From Bradyrhizobium macuxiense (GTDB lineage: Bacteria > Pseudomonadota > Alphaproteobacteria > Rhizobiales > Xanthobacteraceae), in NCBI RefSeq assembly GCF_007993935.1, contig NZ_VITY01000001.1, positions 558,001 through 622,000 on the forward strand: 64,000 nucleotides of DNA, in the 5' to 3' direction. The notes beneath the pieces were generated by a model that saw only the letters and a program-made list of their open reading frames with translations, was not told the DNA's origin and searched no databases. A program made the translations under genes and the position numbers. Shown here one piece after another: positions 17,624 to 25,909 of this stretch (position 1 is its first letter; each line of letters opens with the position of its first letter).

Positions 17624-18109
17624 ATGCAATCCGCCAACCGAACCGAAGTGGAAGACTTTCTGTTCAACGAGGCCGAGCTGCTCGATCAATGGCGCCTGCC
17701 GGAATGGCTGACGCTGTTCACCGACGATGCGAGATACGAAGTACCCTGCACCGATCTGCCAGCAGACGCCTCGTCGGATGTCAACCTGTTCTACATCGCG
17801 GACGACCGCGCGCGGCTTGGCGAACGGGTCAAGCGGCTGATGAAGCGCACGGCACACGCCGAATTCCCACATTCGAAGACGAGCCGAATCGTCGGCAACG
17901 TCCGGATTCACGCACGGCACGAGGACGAGATCGACGTCACCTCAGTGTTCCAGACGCTGCGAACCAAGGACGGCGTCACCGATCTATACTTCGGGACGAA
18001 CAAGTATCGCCTGGCGCTGCGAGACGACAGCTTCCGCATCCGGGAGAAGCGCTGCCTGCTCGGCGGTGAAGGCCTGCGGCCGAGCGGTCGCATCAGCATC
18101 GTGCTCTGA
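17624..18109 (+). CDS. aromatic-ring-hydroxylating dioxygenase beta (small) subunit
   Basis: The 161-residue protein has the NTF2-like fold of ring-hydroxylating dioxygenase small subunits: EVEDFLFNEAELLDQWRLPEWLTLFTDDARYEVPC near the start, FYIADDRARL, a long HxxSKTSRIVGNV segment and the closing FRIREKRCLL. It is structural, forming the alpha3beta3 oxygenase. Start 17624 follows GAGGAGG; in-frame starts upstream would run through the alpha subunit. The short gap and shared strand show co-translation with the alpha subunit. Confidence 0.92.
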   Translation: MQSANRTEVEDFLFNEAELLDQWRLPEWLTLFTDDARYEVPCTDLPADASSDVNLFYIADDRARLGERVKRLMKRTAHAEFPHSKTSRIVGNVRIHARHEDEIDVTSVFQTLRTKDGVTDLYFGTNKYRLALRDDSFRIREKRCLLGGEGLRPSGRISIVL

Positions 18110-18121
18110 CGGATCAATCAG

Positions 18122-18883
18122 ATGGGTTCTCGTTTCGACGGACAGACAGTCGTAGTGACCGGGGCCGCCAGCGGCATCGGCGCCGTCATCGCCCGCCACT
18201 TTGCCGACGCCGGCGCCAACCTCGTGGTATCCGATATTGAGGAGGGCCGCCTCGGTGCGGTTGCCGACGAGATCGCCGCAAGCGGCGCAAGGCGCCCTGT
18301 CGTGAAGGCCGGCGACCTCTCGCGGGAGGACGTTGCAGGCAGCGTCATCAAGTCGGCGGTCGACAATTTCGGTGCGCTCGATATCCTGGTCAACAACGCA
18401 GGCGGCGGGATTATCAAGCCGTTTCTGGACCACACTCCCGATACGTTGCGGACCACGATCGATCGCAATCTCTGGACCGCGCTGTGGTGCACCTGGCACG
18501 CCGTCAAGGTCATGAAGGCCCGCGGCTACGGTCGCATCGTCAATATCGGGGCGGACTCGGTACGCAACGGTCTCTGGGATCACGCCGCCTACAACGCCGC
18601 CAAGGGCGGCGTGCATGCAATGGCGACCGGACTGGCGCGTGAATTCGCCAGGGACGGCATCACCGTGAATGTCGTCGCTCCCTGCATCGTCGAAACGCCC
18701 CAGGTCAAGCAGATCACCCTCAAGGCGCCGAAGGCGTTGCAGCGCTTTGTCGACGTGGTGCCTATGGGGCGCCCGGCCGAGATGGACGAGGTGGCATCGA
18801 TGGTGTGCTATCTGGCTTCGAAGGAAGCCTCGTTCGTCACGGGACAAGTCATCAGCGTCAATGGCGGAAGCACGATGCTATGA
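18122..18883 (+). CDS. SDR dehydrogenase, likely cis-dihydrodiol dehydrogenase
   Basis: The 253-residue classical SDR has TGAASGIG near residue 14, NNAGGG near 92, a catalytic Tyr-Lys in YNAAKGG near 161, and ITVNVVAPCIVETP. It oxidises or reduces a hydroxyl with NAD(P). Sitting between the dioxygenase subunits and the ferredoxin, it most likely rearomatises the cis-dihydrodiol to a catechol, although its sequence is close to general 3-oxoacyl-ACP-reductase-like SDRs. Its stop overlaps the ferredoxin ATG. Confidence 0.88.
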   Translation: MGSRFDGQTVVVTGAASGIGAVIARHFADAGANLVVSDIEEGRLGAVADEIAASGARRPVVKAGDLSREDVAGSVIKSAVDNFGALDILVNNAGGGIIKPFLDHTPDTLRTTIDRNLWTALWCTWHAVKVMKARGYGRIVNIGADSVRNGLWDHAAYNAAKGGVHAMATGLAREFARDGITVNVVAPCIVETPQVKQITLKAPKALQRFVDVVPMGRPAEMDEVASMVCYLASKEASFVTGQVISVNGGSTML

Positions 18884-19203
18884 CAACCACGATCAACGGC
18901 ATTCTCATCGGCCCGGTCCAGGACTTTCCGGAGGGGGAGATCCGTCCCGCGACGATGCCCGACGGCACTAACCTTGCAGTCTACAATGTCGGCGGCACGA
19001 TCTACGCCACGGCCGATCTCTGCACGCATGGCGAGGCTTCATTGTCCGAAGAAGGCATCCTGACCGGAAATATCGTCGAATGCCCTTGGCATTTTGGTAC
19101 ATTCGATGTCACCAGCGGCGCGCCGACCGGCATGCCGTGTACGGTTCCGTTGAAGACCTTCCCGGTCAAGGTGATAGAAGACAGCGTCTATGTCGAATTC
19201 TGA
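18880..19203 (+). CDS. Rieske [2Fe-2S] ferredoxin of dioxygenase
   Basis: The 107-residue ferredoxin has the Rieske ligands CTH near residue 47 and CPWH near 67, with GTFDVTSGAPTG after the second pair, as in naphthalene and biphenyl dioxygenase ferredoxins. It carries electrons from the reductase at 15084 to the oxygenase alpha subunit. The ATG overlaps the SDR stop (ATGA). Together with reductase, alpha and beta it completes a class II/III-type dioxygenase system. Confidence 0.93.
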   Translation: MTTTINGILIGPVQDFPEGEIRPATMPDGTNLAVYNVGGTIYATADLCTHGEASLSEEGILTGNIVECPWHFGTFDVTSGAPTGMPCTVPLKTFPVKVIEDSVYVEF

Positions 19204-19936
19204 CGAACCAAAGCCCTCCTCCCGCCGTAGCGCCCCGGCATCGCGCGGGCCCGCAACCCGACAGAAGCTGAGATCGCGCCGGGACAGCACGGCCGAGCCG
19301 AAATACGCGCCGCGACGAACCCAAGCTGAGCGGAGCGAAACCACGCGCAGGCAACTTATGGACGCCGCGGTAAAGCTCATTCGCCGCAACGGCTATGTCG
19401 GGCTGCGGACGATCGAGGTCGCCGACCTCGCTGGCGTTTCGCGCGGCGCCTTGATGCATCATTTCCCGAGCAAGCATGAGCTTGTCGTGGCCGTGCTGGC
19501 CTATGTCAATGAGATCACCTTCACCCAGAGTATGCGCCGCGCGCAGTCGGCGCGGCACGACGGCGGCGATCCGATCGACAGCATCATCAAAGACGCAGAG
19601 GACTTCTTCTTCGGCGACTATTTCTTCATCGAGCTCGCCATCGCGATGAGCGATGACAGCACTCGGCAGATCAAGCGCGAGACCCGGCAGTTCGCCCGAC
19701 AGACGCGCTTTTCGATCGAGGCGACCTGGCTCGACACGCTGATTTCGTCCGGAATTCCTGAACAGCTCGCCAAGGATGTGCTCGCTTTGACGCTGAGTGT
19801 GGTCCGCGGCTTCTCGGTCAGAATGCTGATCGAGAACGATCCCGAGCACTTCTCACGGCTGCTCGGTGTCTGGCGCCAGATCGTGCGGCAGCACATCGAG
19901 AGTTCGATGCCCAAGCAGTCGAGAAAGCGGACATGA
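19190..19936 (+). CDS. TetR/AcrR-family transcriptional regulator
   Basis: The 248-residue regulator has a basic, disordered N-terminal 40 residues, then a TetR helix-turn-helix: TRRQLMDAAVKLIRRNGYVGLRTIEVADLAGVSRGALMHHFPSKHEL. The C-terminal half is a ligand domain. It overlaps the ferredoxin gene by 14 bp and the next gene by 4 bp, so it is co-transcribed with the enzymes it probably controls. The likely operator is the palindrome at 14971 in the divergent promoter. Confidence 0.9.
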   Translation: MSNSDEPKPSSRRSAPASRGPATRQKLRSRRDSTAEPKYAPRRTQAERSETTRRQLMDAAVKLIRRNGYVGLRTIEVADLAGVSRGALMHHFPSKHELVVAVLAYVNEITFTQSMRRAQSARHDGGDPIDSIIKDAEDFFFGDYFFIELAIAMSDDSTRQIKRETRQFARQTRFSIEATWLDTLISSGIPEQLAKDVLALTLSVVRGFSVRMLIENDPEHFSRLLGVWRQIVRQHIESSMPKQSRKRT

Positions 19937-20823
19937 CGGGTCAAAGCTCATCCGAGAGGGTGCTACAACGCTCCCTGATCGGGCTCTGCTACGTTAGATT
20001 GGCCGTCCGCGAGCCGCAACCGGCAGCGGCGTTCGCCGCCGACATTCTGGGCTTGCAACCAGTACCCGACAAACAGGCTCTACTCTTCCGATCGGACGAT
20101 CGCTATCACACGCTGTCGCTGATACCGGCAACCGACCCGTCCTCAATCGGCATCGAGGTTTCCGACGAAGCGGTGCTCGAACGCGTCGAGCACGCGCTAC
20201 GGAACGATGGATTCACCGCACGTCGAGGAAGTCCCGACGAGTGCAAGCAACGGTTCGTCCGAGATGCATTGATTGTGCAGGATACCACCGGCAACGAGAT
20301 CGACCTGGTGCTGCGGCCCGCGCAAAGCGGACGCCGCTACTTTCCGAGCCGCGACGCCGGCATCACCGGGCTGCAAAGCGTCGGGCTGCGCAGCGTCAGG
20401 CTGACGGACGATCAGAAACTCTGGACTTCGATCCTTGGTGCCCGGATCAGCGACTGGGCCGGCGACGTCGCCTATCTCGGAATTGACCGGAAGCATCACC
20501 GCATTGCGCTCTATCCATCCGACCGGCCCGGCATCCTCTATGTCAGCTATGGCGTCGAGAGCCTGGATTCGATCATGCAGGGCCATTATTTCGTGCAGGA
20601 GCGCCAGATCAAGATCCTGCATGGCCCCGGACGCGAGCCCGCGTCCGGGCAGATCTTCCTGAGGTTCGAAGGGCCTGAAGGATACGTCTTTTCCTTTACG
20701 CACGGCCTCAACGACATCGACCCCGATCATCACCCCCGGCAGTTCTCTGCCCATCCCTCCTCGCTCTGCGAGTGGGGCAGTCAGTGCCACGGCATTCCCG
20801 AACTGCAGCAGGCCGGCGACTGA
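19933..20823 (+). CDS. extradiol-dioxygenase-like VOC protein lacking two metal ligands
   Basis: The 296-residue protein has the two-domain vicinal-oxygen-chelate form of type I extradiol dioxygenases and is a clear paralogue of the next gene (shared DAGITG, VG.R, HH and GPEG/GPDG landmarks). The first His ligand is replaced by Ser149 (GLQSVGL) and the Glu ligand by Ser254 (YVFSFTHG); only His188-His189 of the middle site remain. It is therefore unlikely to bind catalytic iron and may be a structural or regulatory partner. Its ATG overlaps the TetR stop. Confidence 0.85.
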   Translation: MTGQSSSERVLQRSLIGLCYVRLAVREPQPAAAFAADILGLQPVPDKQALLFRSDDRYHTLSLIPATDPSSIGIEVSDEAVLERVEHALRNDGFTARRGSPDECKQRFVRDALIVQDTTGNEIDLVLRPAQSGRRYFPSRDAGITGLQSVGLRSVRLTDDQKLWTSILGARISDWAGDVAYLGIDRKHHRIALYPSDRPGILYVSYGVESLDSIMQGHYFVQERQIKILHGPGREPASGQIFLRFEGPEGYVFSFTHGLNDIDPDHHPRQFSAHPSSLCEWGSQCHGIPELQQAGD

Positions 20824-20850
20824 CGAGTACCGAAGCAACGGAGGCGCCAC

Positions 20851-21699
20851 ATGATTGAATTGCGGGATCTCGCCTATGTGCGGCTCGGCGCCTCCAACCT
20901 CGAGGATGCGCAGAGCTTTGCCACCAGAAGTCTCGGCCTGCAGGTCGGCGAGCAGGCGAAGCAAGCGCTCTATCTGCGTTCCGACGACCGGGCGCACACG
21001 CTCTGCTATTTCGAGGGCGATCCGCGGGACCAAACCGTCGCCTTCGAAGTCGACGATGCGGACAAGCTCGACGCCGCCGGCGCAGCGCTCGATGCGCTCG
21101 GCCATGCCGTCCACGCCGGCACGCCGGATGAATGCGCGCTCCGCAAGGTCAAGGCCTTCATCGCGTTCAAGGATCCGACCGGCAACCAGATCGAGCTCGT
21201 CGTGCGGCCCGAGCGCAGTGGCAAGCGATATTTTGCCACCCGCGATGCCGGGATCACCGGCTTCAGCCATGTGGGTCTGTTCACGACCGACCCCGTACGC
21301 GACGAGCTATTCTGGACTCAGGTTTGCAACGCCCGCGTCAGCGATCGCATCGGGGACATTGCACTCATGCGGGTCAACGCGATCCATCACACCGTAGCGC
21401 TGGCCCCCGGCCGTGGACCCGGCGTGCATCACATCAACCACCAGGTCGAGAGCAACGACGACGTGCTGCGCTCGTACTATCATTTGTCGGGCCAGCGCGT
21501 TCCAATCGTCTTCGGTCCGGGTCGTCACCCAACATCCGGCGCGCGCTTTCTCTATTTTCAGGGTCCCGATGGCATGGTGTTCGAATATTCCGTCGGAGTA
21601 GACGAAATCGAGGACGAGGAAACCCATCGGCCGCGGCAGTTCGGCTTCGAACCATCTAGCCTTTGCATGTGGGGCGCGAAATCAGCACGTCCGCGTTAG
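20851..21699 (+). CDS. extradiol ring-cleavage dioxygenase (VOC, type I)
   Basis: The 282-residue dioxygenase has all three 2-His-1-Glu ligands: His140 (GFSHVGL), the His179-His180 pair (IHHTVAL) and Glu245 (MVFEYSVG). Type I extradiol dioxygenases open a catechol ring next to the diol using Fe(II) or Mn(II) and O2. Here it should cleave the product of the dioxygenase/diol-dehydrogenase steps, giving the substrate of the hydrolase at 11045. GGAGG lies upstream. It is the last gene of the rightward operon. Confidence 0.9.
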   Translation: MIELRDLAYVRLGASNLEDAQSFATRSLGLQVGEQAKQALYLRSDDRAHTLCYFEGDPRDQTVAFEVDDADKLDAAGAALDALGHAVHAGTPDECALRKVKAFIAFKDPTGNQIELVVRPERSGKRYFATRDAGITGFSHVGLFTTDPVRDELFWTQVCNARVSDRIGDIALMRVNAIHHTVALAPGRGPGVHHINHQVESNDDVLRSYYHLSGQRVPIVFGPGRHPTSGARFLYFQGPDGMVFEYSVGVDEIEDEETHRPRQFGFEPSSLCMWGAKSARPR

Positions 21700-22279
21700 C
21701 TCCTCCGGCGGCGTCTGGACGCCCCCTGCTCGCCTCTCTCGATTTTCGCCTGATACCGTCAACATTGAGAGGTGCTATCAACACGAGCTCGCTAGCTAGT
21801 TGTCGGCCGCGACGTTACGTTCGGTAGCGACCTGTTGCGCTCAGGTCCGTGACCTCGACGGCGCCGCTGACTGCGCCCCGTCTCACATCCTACGGGGCGC
21901 AAGGCCAAATTGGACCAGACTTGGCAGCCAGGTGACGCGAAGGCCCCAACCCATCAGAAGCGGCTTCCGTCGCACCCAGACCCCAAAAGCCTGCGTCGCT
22001 CCATTCGGGATCCCTCTGCTGATCAGCATCCATCGAGGTGCCGATGCCCTGCTCGAACGAATCGCCCGCGATGCTTCGAGAGTGTCGCCCTGTCGATGAC
22101 GACAACGAGCCCTTGGAAAGGGCTGAGGTGCGTGCCGGTAAGGCCTGCTCGCGATCGCCCTCTAGGAATCTGTTCATCATTGAAATATGTAGACGATCTG
22201 CCAAATCTGCGTCGAGCGGCAACGGGACTTATCCGCCGACACAGGTCAGCAAACTTTCGATAACGAGCTTCAAGCAGGA
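21700..22279. other. 580-bp gap without a convincing gene
   Basis: Only short overlapping reading frames with no recognisable protein motif and no good ribosome-binding site were found. The composition is less GC-rich than the neighbouring genes. The promoter of the following TetR gene should lie near its right end. It may be decayed sequence between two catabolic modules. Confidence 0.5.
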
Positions 22280-22990
22280 ATGAGGGCAATTCGGTCATCC
22301 ACGCGTTCTCGTGACGGGTCCCGTCCTGGGGCGGCGGCGCGTCGCCCCAAGGCCACTCCGGTTGCGAACAAACGCAATACCGAGGCGGAGGACGCCCCGG
22401 CACAGCTGAAGTCGGAACGGTCTCGAGACCTGATTCTGAAGTCCGCGGCGCAGCTATTCCGCCGTCAGGGATTTTCAGCCACGACGCTGCGCCAGATCGC
22501 CGCGAAGGCGAAAATCAAGGCCGGAAGCATCTACTACCACTTCGAATCCAAGGAGGAGATCCTCGATGAGGTGCTGGACCGCGGCCTTCGTCACGTCTTC
22601 GAGAGCGTGAAGAACGCAGTCGAACGAGCCGGCAAGGTGTCGCACCGGCGCAGGATCGGCCTCGCGATCGAGGCTCATCTTGTCGCCCTGCTCGAGACCA
22701 GCGACTTCACCTCGGCCAACATCCGCATCTACGGGCAATTGCCGGAGCACCTGAAGAAGCCGCACCGGCCGTTGCGGCGAGCCTACGCCGAATATTGGGA
22801 CCAATTGTTCATCGATGCGCGGCGCGCCGGCGAGATCCGGGCCGATATGGAGGTGGTGCCGTTGCGCATGTTCGTGATCGGTGCCCTGAACTGGACGATC
22901 GAGTGGTTCAGGCTGGAAGACAGGGACGCGGTGCTTGAATTGGCCGAACGTACGGAACTGCTGATCTTTGAAGGCGTCAGCAAGCCCTGA
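22280..22990 (+). CDS. TetR/AcrR-family transcriptional regulator
   Basis: The 236-residue regulator has a basic N-terminal tail of about 45 residues, then ERSRDLILKSAAQLFRRQGFSATTLRQIAAKAKIKAGSIYYHFESKEEIL, a TetR helix-turn-helix. The rest is a ligand-binding domain of the type found in regulators of fatty or aromatic acyl-CoA catabolism. It is convergent with the crotonase at 22997. It is the best candidate to bind the TTCTAACA-N2-TGTTAGAA palindromes at 23801, 26764 and 30032. The start has AGGA immediately upstream, so a later start is possible. Confidence 0.88.
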   Translation: MRAIRSSTRSRDGSRPGAAARRPKATPVANKRNTEAEDAPAQLKSERSRDLILKSAAQLFRRQGFSATTLRQIAAKAKIKAGSIYYHFESKEEILDEVLDRGLRHVFESVKNAVERAGKVSHRRRIGLAIEAHLVALLETSDFTSANIRIYGQLPEHLKKPHRPLRRAYAEYWDQLFIDARRAGEIRADMEVVPLRMFVIGALNWTIEWFRLEDRDAVLELAERTELLIFEGVSKP

Positions 22991-22996
22991 CCCCTT

Positions 22997-23782
22997 CTAT
23001 CTGCCTTGCCAGACCGGCTTGCGCTTCTCCGCGAACGCCTTCGGGCCTTCTATCGCATCGAGGCTGGCATAGGCCTCCACATGCAGTCGCTCGGCCTCGG
23101 CGAGGCCCCGAGCAAGCCCCAAATCCATCGCGGCAAGGACGCTGGCTTTGGCCGCCTTGACCGACAACGGCGCGCCCGCGACGATCATCCGCGCCAGTTC
23201 ATTCGCACGTTCGCGGACGGCCTGTGGAGTATCCTCGAGCGAGTTGAGGAAACCATACTCCGCAAGCCGTTCGATCGGCAACGTCTCGCCGGTGAGAACC
23301 ATCTCCATCAGCAGCGGCTGCGGCACCATCCACAGCAACGGGACCACCCACGGAGACCCGCGCCCCATCTTCACCTCGGTGATCCCCGCACGCGTGCCGC
23401 GCAATCCGACCCTCAGGTCGCACTTCAGCGCAAGCATCATCCCGCCGGCCATCAAAGACCCGGTCATTGCGGCAATGATCGGCTTCGAAACCTTCCGCAT
23501 CGTGTGCTGCATGGGATCGCGCATTCGCGTGAGGATATCCACACCGTCCCTCGCCCGGATCTCCGCGGCCTGCTTCAGATCCAGCCCGGCGCAGAATACA
23601 CCGCAGTCCGCCGACGTCAGGATAATCACCCGGACGGAAGGATCGGCTTCGGCCTTGCTCCATGCGTCGGTCAGGCCGTTCATCGCCTCGACCGAGAGTG
23701 CGTTCTTCCGTTCGGGACGGTCGATGATCACGGTCGCGATCCCGTCCTCGAGCGAATAGCGAACCTGAGGTTTTTCGGTCAC
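22997..23782 (-). CDS. crotonase-family enoyl-CoA hydratase/isomerase
   Basis: The 261-residue crotonase has DRPERKNALS, CGVFCAGLDLKQ, a GSLMAGGMMLALKCD stretch where the first hydratase Glu is Met, and ITEVKMGRGSP where the second Glu is kept. It probably acts on an enoyl-CoA as hydratase-like or isomerase enzyme. A GTG at 23782 is preferred as start because AAGGAAG precedes it; the ATG at 23809 lies inside the 18-bp operator palindrome and would place the ribosome-binding site in the coding region. It is divergent from the ligase at 23880. Confidence 0.83.
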   Translation of the reverse strand: MTEKPQVRYSLEDGIATVIIDRPERKNALSVEAMNGLTDAWSKAEADPSVRVIILTSADCGVFCAGLDLKQAAEIRARDGVDILTRMRDPMQHTMRKVSKPIIAAMTGSLMAGGMMLALKCDLRVGLRGTRAGITEVKMGRGSPWVVPLLWMVPQPLLMEMVLTGETLPIERLAEYGFLNSLEDTPQAVRERANELARMIVAGAPLSVKAAKASVLAAMDLGLARGLAEAERLHVEAYASLDAIEGPKAFAEKRKPVWQGR

Positions 23783-23800
23783 GATAACTTCTTCCTTGAA

Positions 23801-23818
23801 TTCTAACATTTGTTAGAA
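23801..23818. promoter_or_regulatory. palindromic TetR-type operator site A
   Basis: TTCTAACA-TT-TGTTAGAA is a perfect inverted repeat, extended one more base on each side. It lies between the divergent crotonase and ligase genes. The same palindrome occurs at 26764 and 30032. Confidence 0.7.
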
Positions 23819-23879
23819 TACATCGCCGCACGCCAAATGCAAGATGATGGCGGTAGCTCTTGAAGCAGGAGGAAGCAGC

Positions 23880-25835
23880 ATGGCGACCTTGGAGTATCTC
23901 TGGACGCCCCCCGCAGAACTGGTGGAGAAGAGCAACCTGAGCGCATTTCTTCGCGCCACGGGGCAGCCGGACTACGACGCGCTGGCCGTCAAGGCCGACG
24001 CCGATCCGGCCTGGCTCGTGCAGGAGGTGTTCAAGTTCTGCGACGTTCGCTTCTATAGCAAGCCCGACAAGATCCTTGATCTTGCACAAGGCGAGCCGTG
24101 GGCGCGCTGGTGCGTCGGCGGGACCACGAACATCGTCCTCAATTGCATCGACAAGCATCGCGGAACCAGCACCTGGGACGGACCGCTTCTGATCTGGGAA
24201 GGCGAAGACAGACGGGAGCAGCGACGGCTGAGCTACGCCGAGTTCTCCTCCACGGTCGAACGGCTGGCCGCCGGCCTGCGCAAGCTCGGAATCGGCAAGG
24301 GAGACGTCGTCGCGATCTACATGCCAAACCTGCCTGAAACCTTCGCAGCCTTCTTCGCGATCCTGAAGATCGGCGCGATCGTGATGCCGCTGTTCTCGGG
24401 CTTTGGTCCAGATCCGATACGATCGCGGCTCAACCACGGTGAAGCGAAGGCCGTCATCACGGCGAACGGCACCTGGCGTCGCGGCACACCCGCCCCTCTG
24501 AAATCGGTTCTCGACGAGGCGCTCGAAACTACGCCGAGCGTCCAGCATGTGATCGTGGCCGACCGATGCGGGCTTGACATCGACACCCCCATGCGGGCGG
24601 GGCGCGACCACTGGTGGGACGAGATCGCCCTCGACGGGGCAGAACTTCCGACCGCCGAGATGGACGCGGAAGACCCAGCTATCCTTCTGTACACGTCGGG
24701 CACGACCGGCGAGCCGAAGGGCTGCGTGTGGACGCATATCAGCTTCATCGCCTCAATGGTCACGCGGGACATGACCATCTGCGGCGACTTCAAGCCAACG
24801 GATCTTTTTTTCTTCTTCAGCGACATGGGATGGATGGTGGGCGCGATGTGCGCCTGCATCCCGAGCTTCGCCGGAGGGAGGCTGCTGGTGGCCGAGGGCA
24901 CTCCGGACTATCCCGATACAGGGCGATTCTGGCGCCTGATCGCCGAGCACAAGGTCACCTATCTCGGTGTCTCACCGACCATCGTGCGCGGCATGATGCG
25001 GTATGGCGAGGAGGTCGAGCAATACGACCTCTCGAGCCTGCGAATGACTGCGTCGGGCGGCGAGGCCTGGACAGAGACGCCCTGGCGATGGTTCTTCGAG
25101 CATGTCTGCAAGTCGAAGATTCCGATCATCAATATTTCCGGCGGCACGGAAGTCGGCGGCTGTATCTTCACCGGCACGCCGAACCATCCGATGAACCCGT
25201 GCTCGTTCTCCCGGCCGGCGCTCGGGGTCGGCGCAGACATCGTCGACATGGCCGGCAATCGTGTCCCCGACGGCGAGGTCGGCGAGCTGGTCCTGCGTCA
25301 TGCATCGATCGGGCTGACCAAGAGCCTGTGGAAGGCCGACCAGCGCTATCTCGATAGCTACTGGAAAACGATCCCGGGAATCTGGGTGCATGGTGACTTT
25401 GCCATGCGCGGCAAGGACGGCCTCTACTACATTCTCGGCCGCTCCGACGACACGATCAAGATCTCGGGCAAGCGCGTCGGTCCGGCAGAGCTCGAGGGCA
25501 TACTGACCGCAACCGGCAAGGTCGCGGAAGCTGCAGTCTTCAGCGTTCCCCATCCGGTGAAGGGATCCGCCATCGTGTGCGCCTGCGTGCCGAGCGCCAG
25601 CGCGCAAGATTCCCGCGTGCTGTCCGAAGAGCTGGCCCAAGCCCTGGTGCACGGAATGGGCACCTCATACCGCCCGGAAAGGGTGCTGCTGGTCGACGAC
25701 CTGCCGAGGACACGCAACATGAAGATCATGCGCCGCGTGCTCCGTGCCGTCTTCGAGGACAAGGACCCCGGCGATCTGTCGGCGCTCGCCAACCCCGAGG
25801 CCATCGAGCACATCCGGCGCAAGCTCAAGGCGTAA
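23880..25835 (+). CDS. AMP-forming acyl-CoA synthetase, acetyl/acetoacetyl-CoA synthetase-like
   Basis: The 651-residue protein matches the length and layout of acetyl-CoA-synthetase-type ligases, with an N-terminal ACS domain (FYSKPDKILDLAQGEPWARWCVGGTTNIVLNCIDKH), LLYTSGTTGEPKG near residue 268, ISGGTEVGG near 420, and HGDFAMRGKDGLYYILGRSDDTIKISGKRVGP near 505. The C-terminal catalytic Lys is in RNMKIMRRVLR. It makes a CoA thioester of a small or branched acid. The ATG at 23880 follows AGGAGGAAG. It is divergent from the crotonase across operator site A. Confidence 0.88.
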   Translation: MATLEYLWTPPAELVEKSNLSAFLRATGQPDYDALAVKADADPAWLVQEVFKFCDVRFYSKPDKILDLAQGEPWARWCVGGTTNIVLNCIDKHRGTSTWDGPLLIWEGEDRREQRRLSYAEFSSTVERLAAGLRKLGIGKGDVVAIYMPNLPETFAAFFAILKIGAIVMPLFSGFGPDPIRSRLNHGEAKAVITANGTWRRGTPAPLKSVLDEALETTPSVQHVIVADRCGLDIDTPMRAGRDHWWDEIALDGAELPTAEMDAEDPAILLYTSGTTGEPKGCVWTHISFIASMVTRDMTICGDFKPTDLFFFFSDMGWMVGAMCACIPSFAGGRLLVAEGTPDYPDTGRFWRLIAEHKVTYLGVSPTIVRGMMRYGEEVEQYDLSSLRMTASGGEAWTETPWRWFFEHVCKSKIPIINISGGTEVGGCIFTGTPNHPMNPCSFSRPALGVGADIVDMAGNRVPDGEVGELVLRHASIGLTKSLWKADQRYLDSYWKTIPGIWVHGDFAMRGKDGLYYILGRSDDTIKISGKRVGPAELEGILTATGKVAEAAVFSVPHPVKGSAIVCACVPSASAQDSRVLSEELAQALVHGMGTSYRPERVLLVDDLPRTRNMKIMRRVLRAVFEDKDPGDLSALANPEAIEHIRRKLKA

Positions 25836-25841
25836 GCGGCC

Positions 25842-25862
25842 CGCCCCGATTCGTCCGGGGCG
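25842..25862. terminator. hairpin between convergent genes
   Basis: CGCCCCG, a 7-base loop and CGGGGCG form a perfect 7-bp stem just after the ligase stop and before the convergent crotonase stop. There is no U-tract, so its use as an intrinsic terminator is uncertain. Confidence 0.4.
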
Positions 25863-25909
25863 TCAAAGCAACCGAGCACGTCAGTTGCCTTGACGAGGAC
25901 CGATCGCTG

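Noticed and set aside
22023..22403. 126-residue minus-strand frame in the gap before the TetR gene
   Set aside because: It overlaps the TetR start, has no ribosome-binding site and no recognisable domain.
23199..24737. 512-residue open frame on the minus strand
   Set aside because: It crosses the divergent promoter and is antisense to the ligase and out of frame with the crotonase; no family features.
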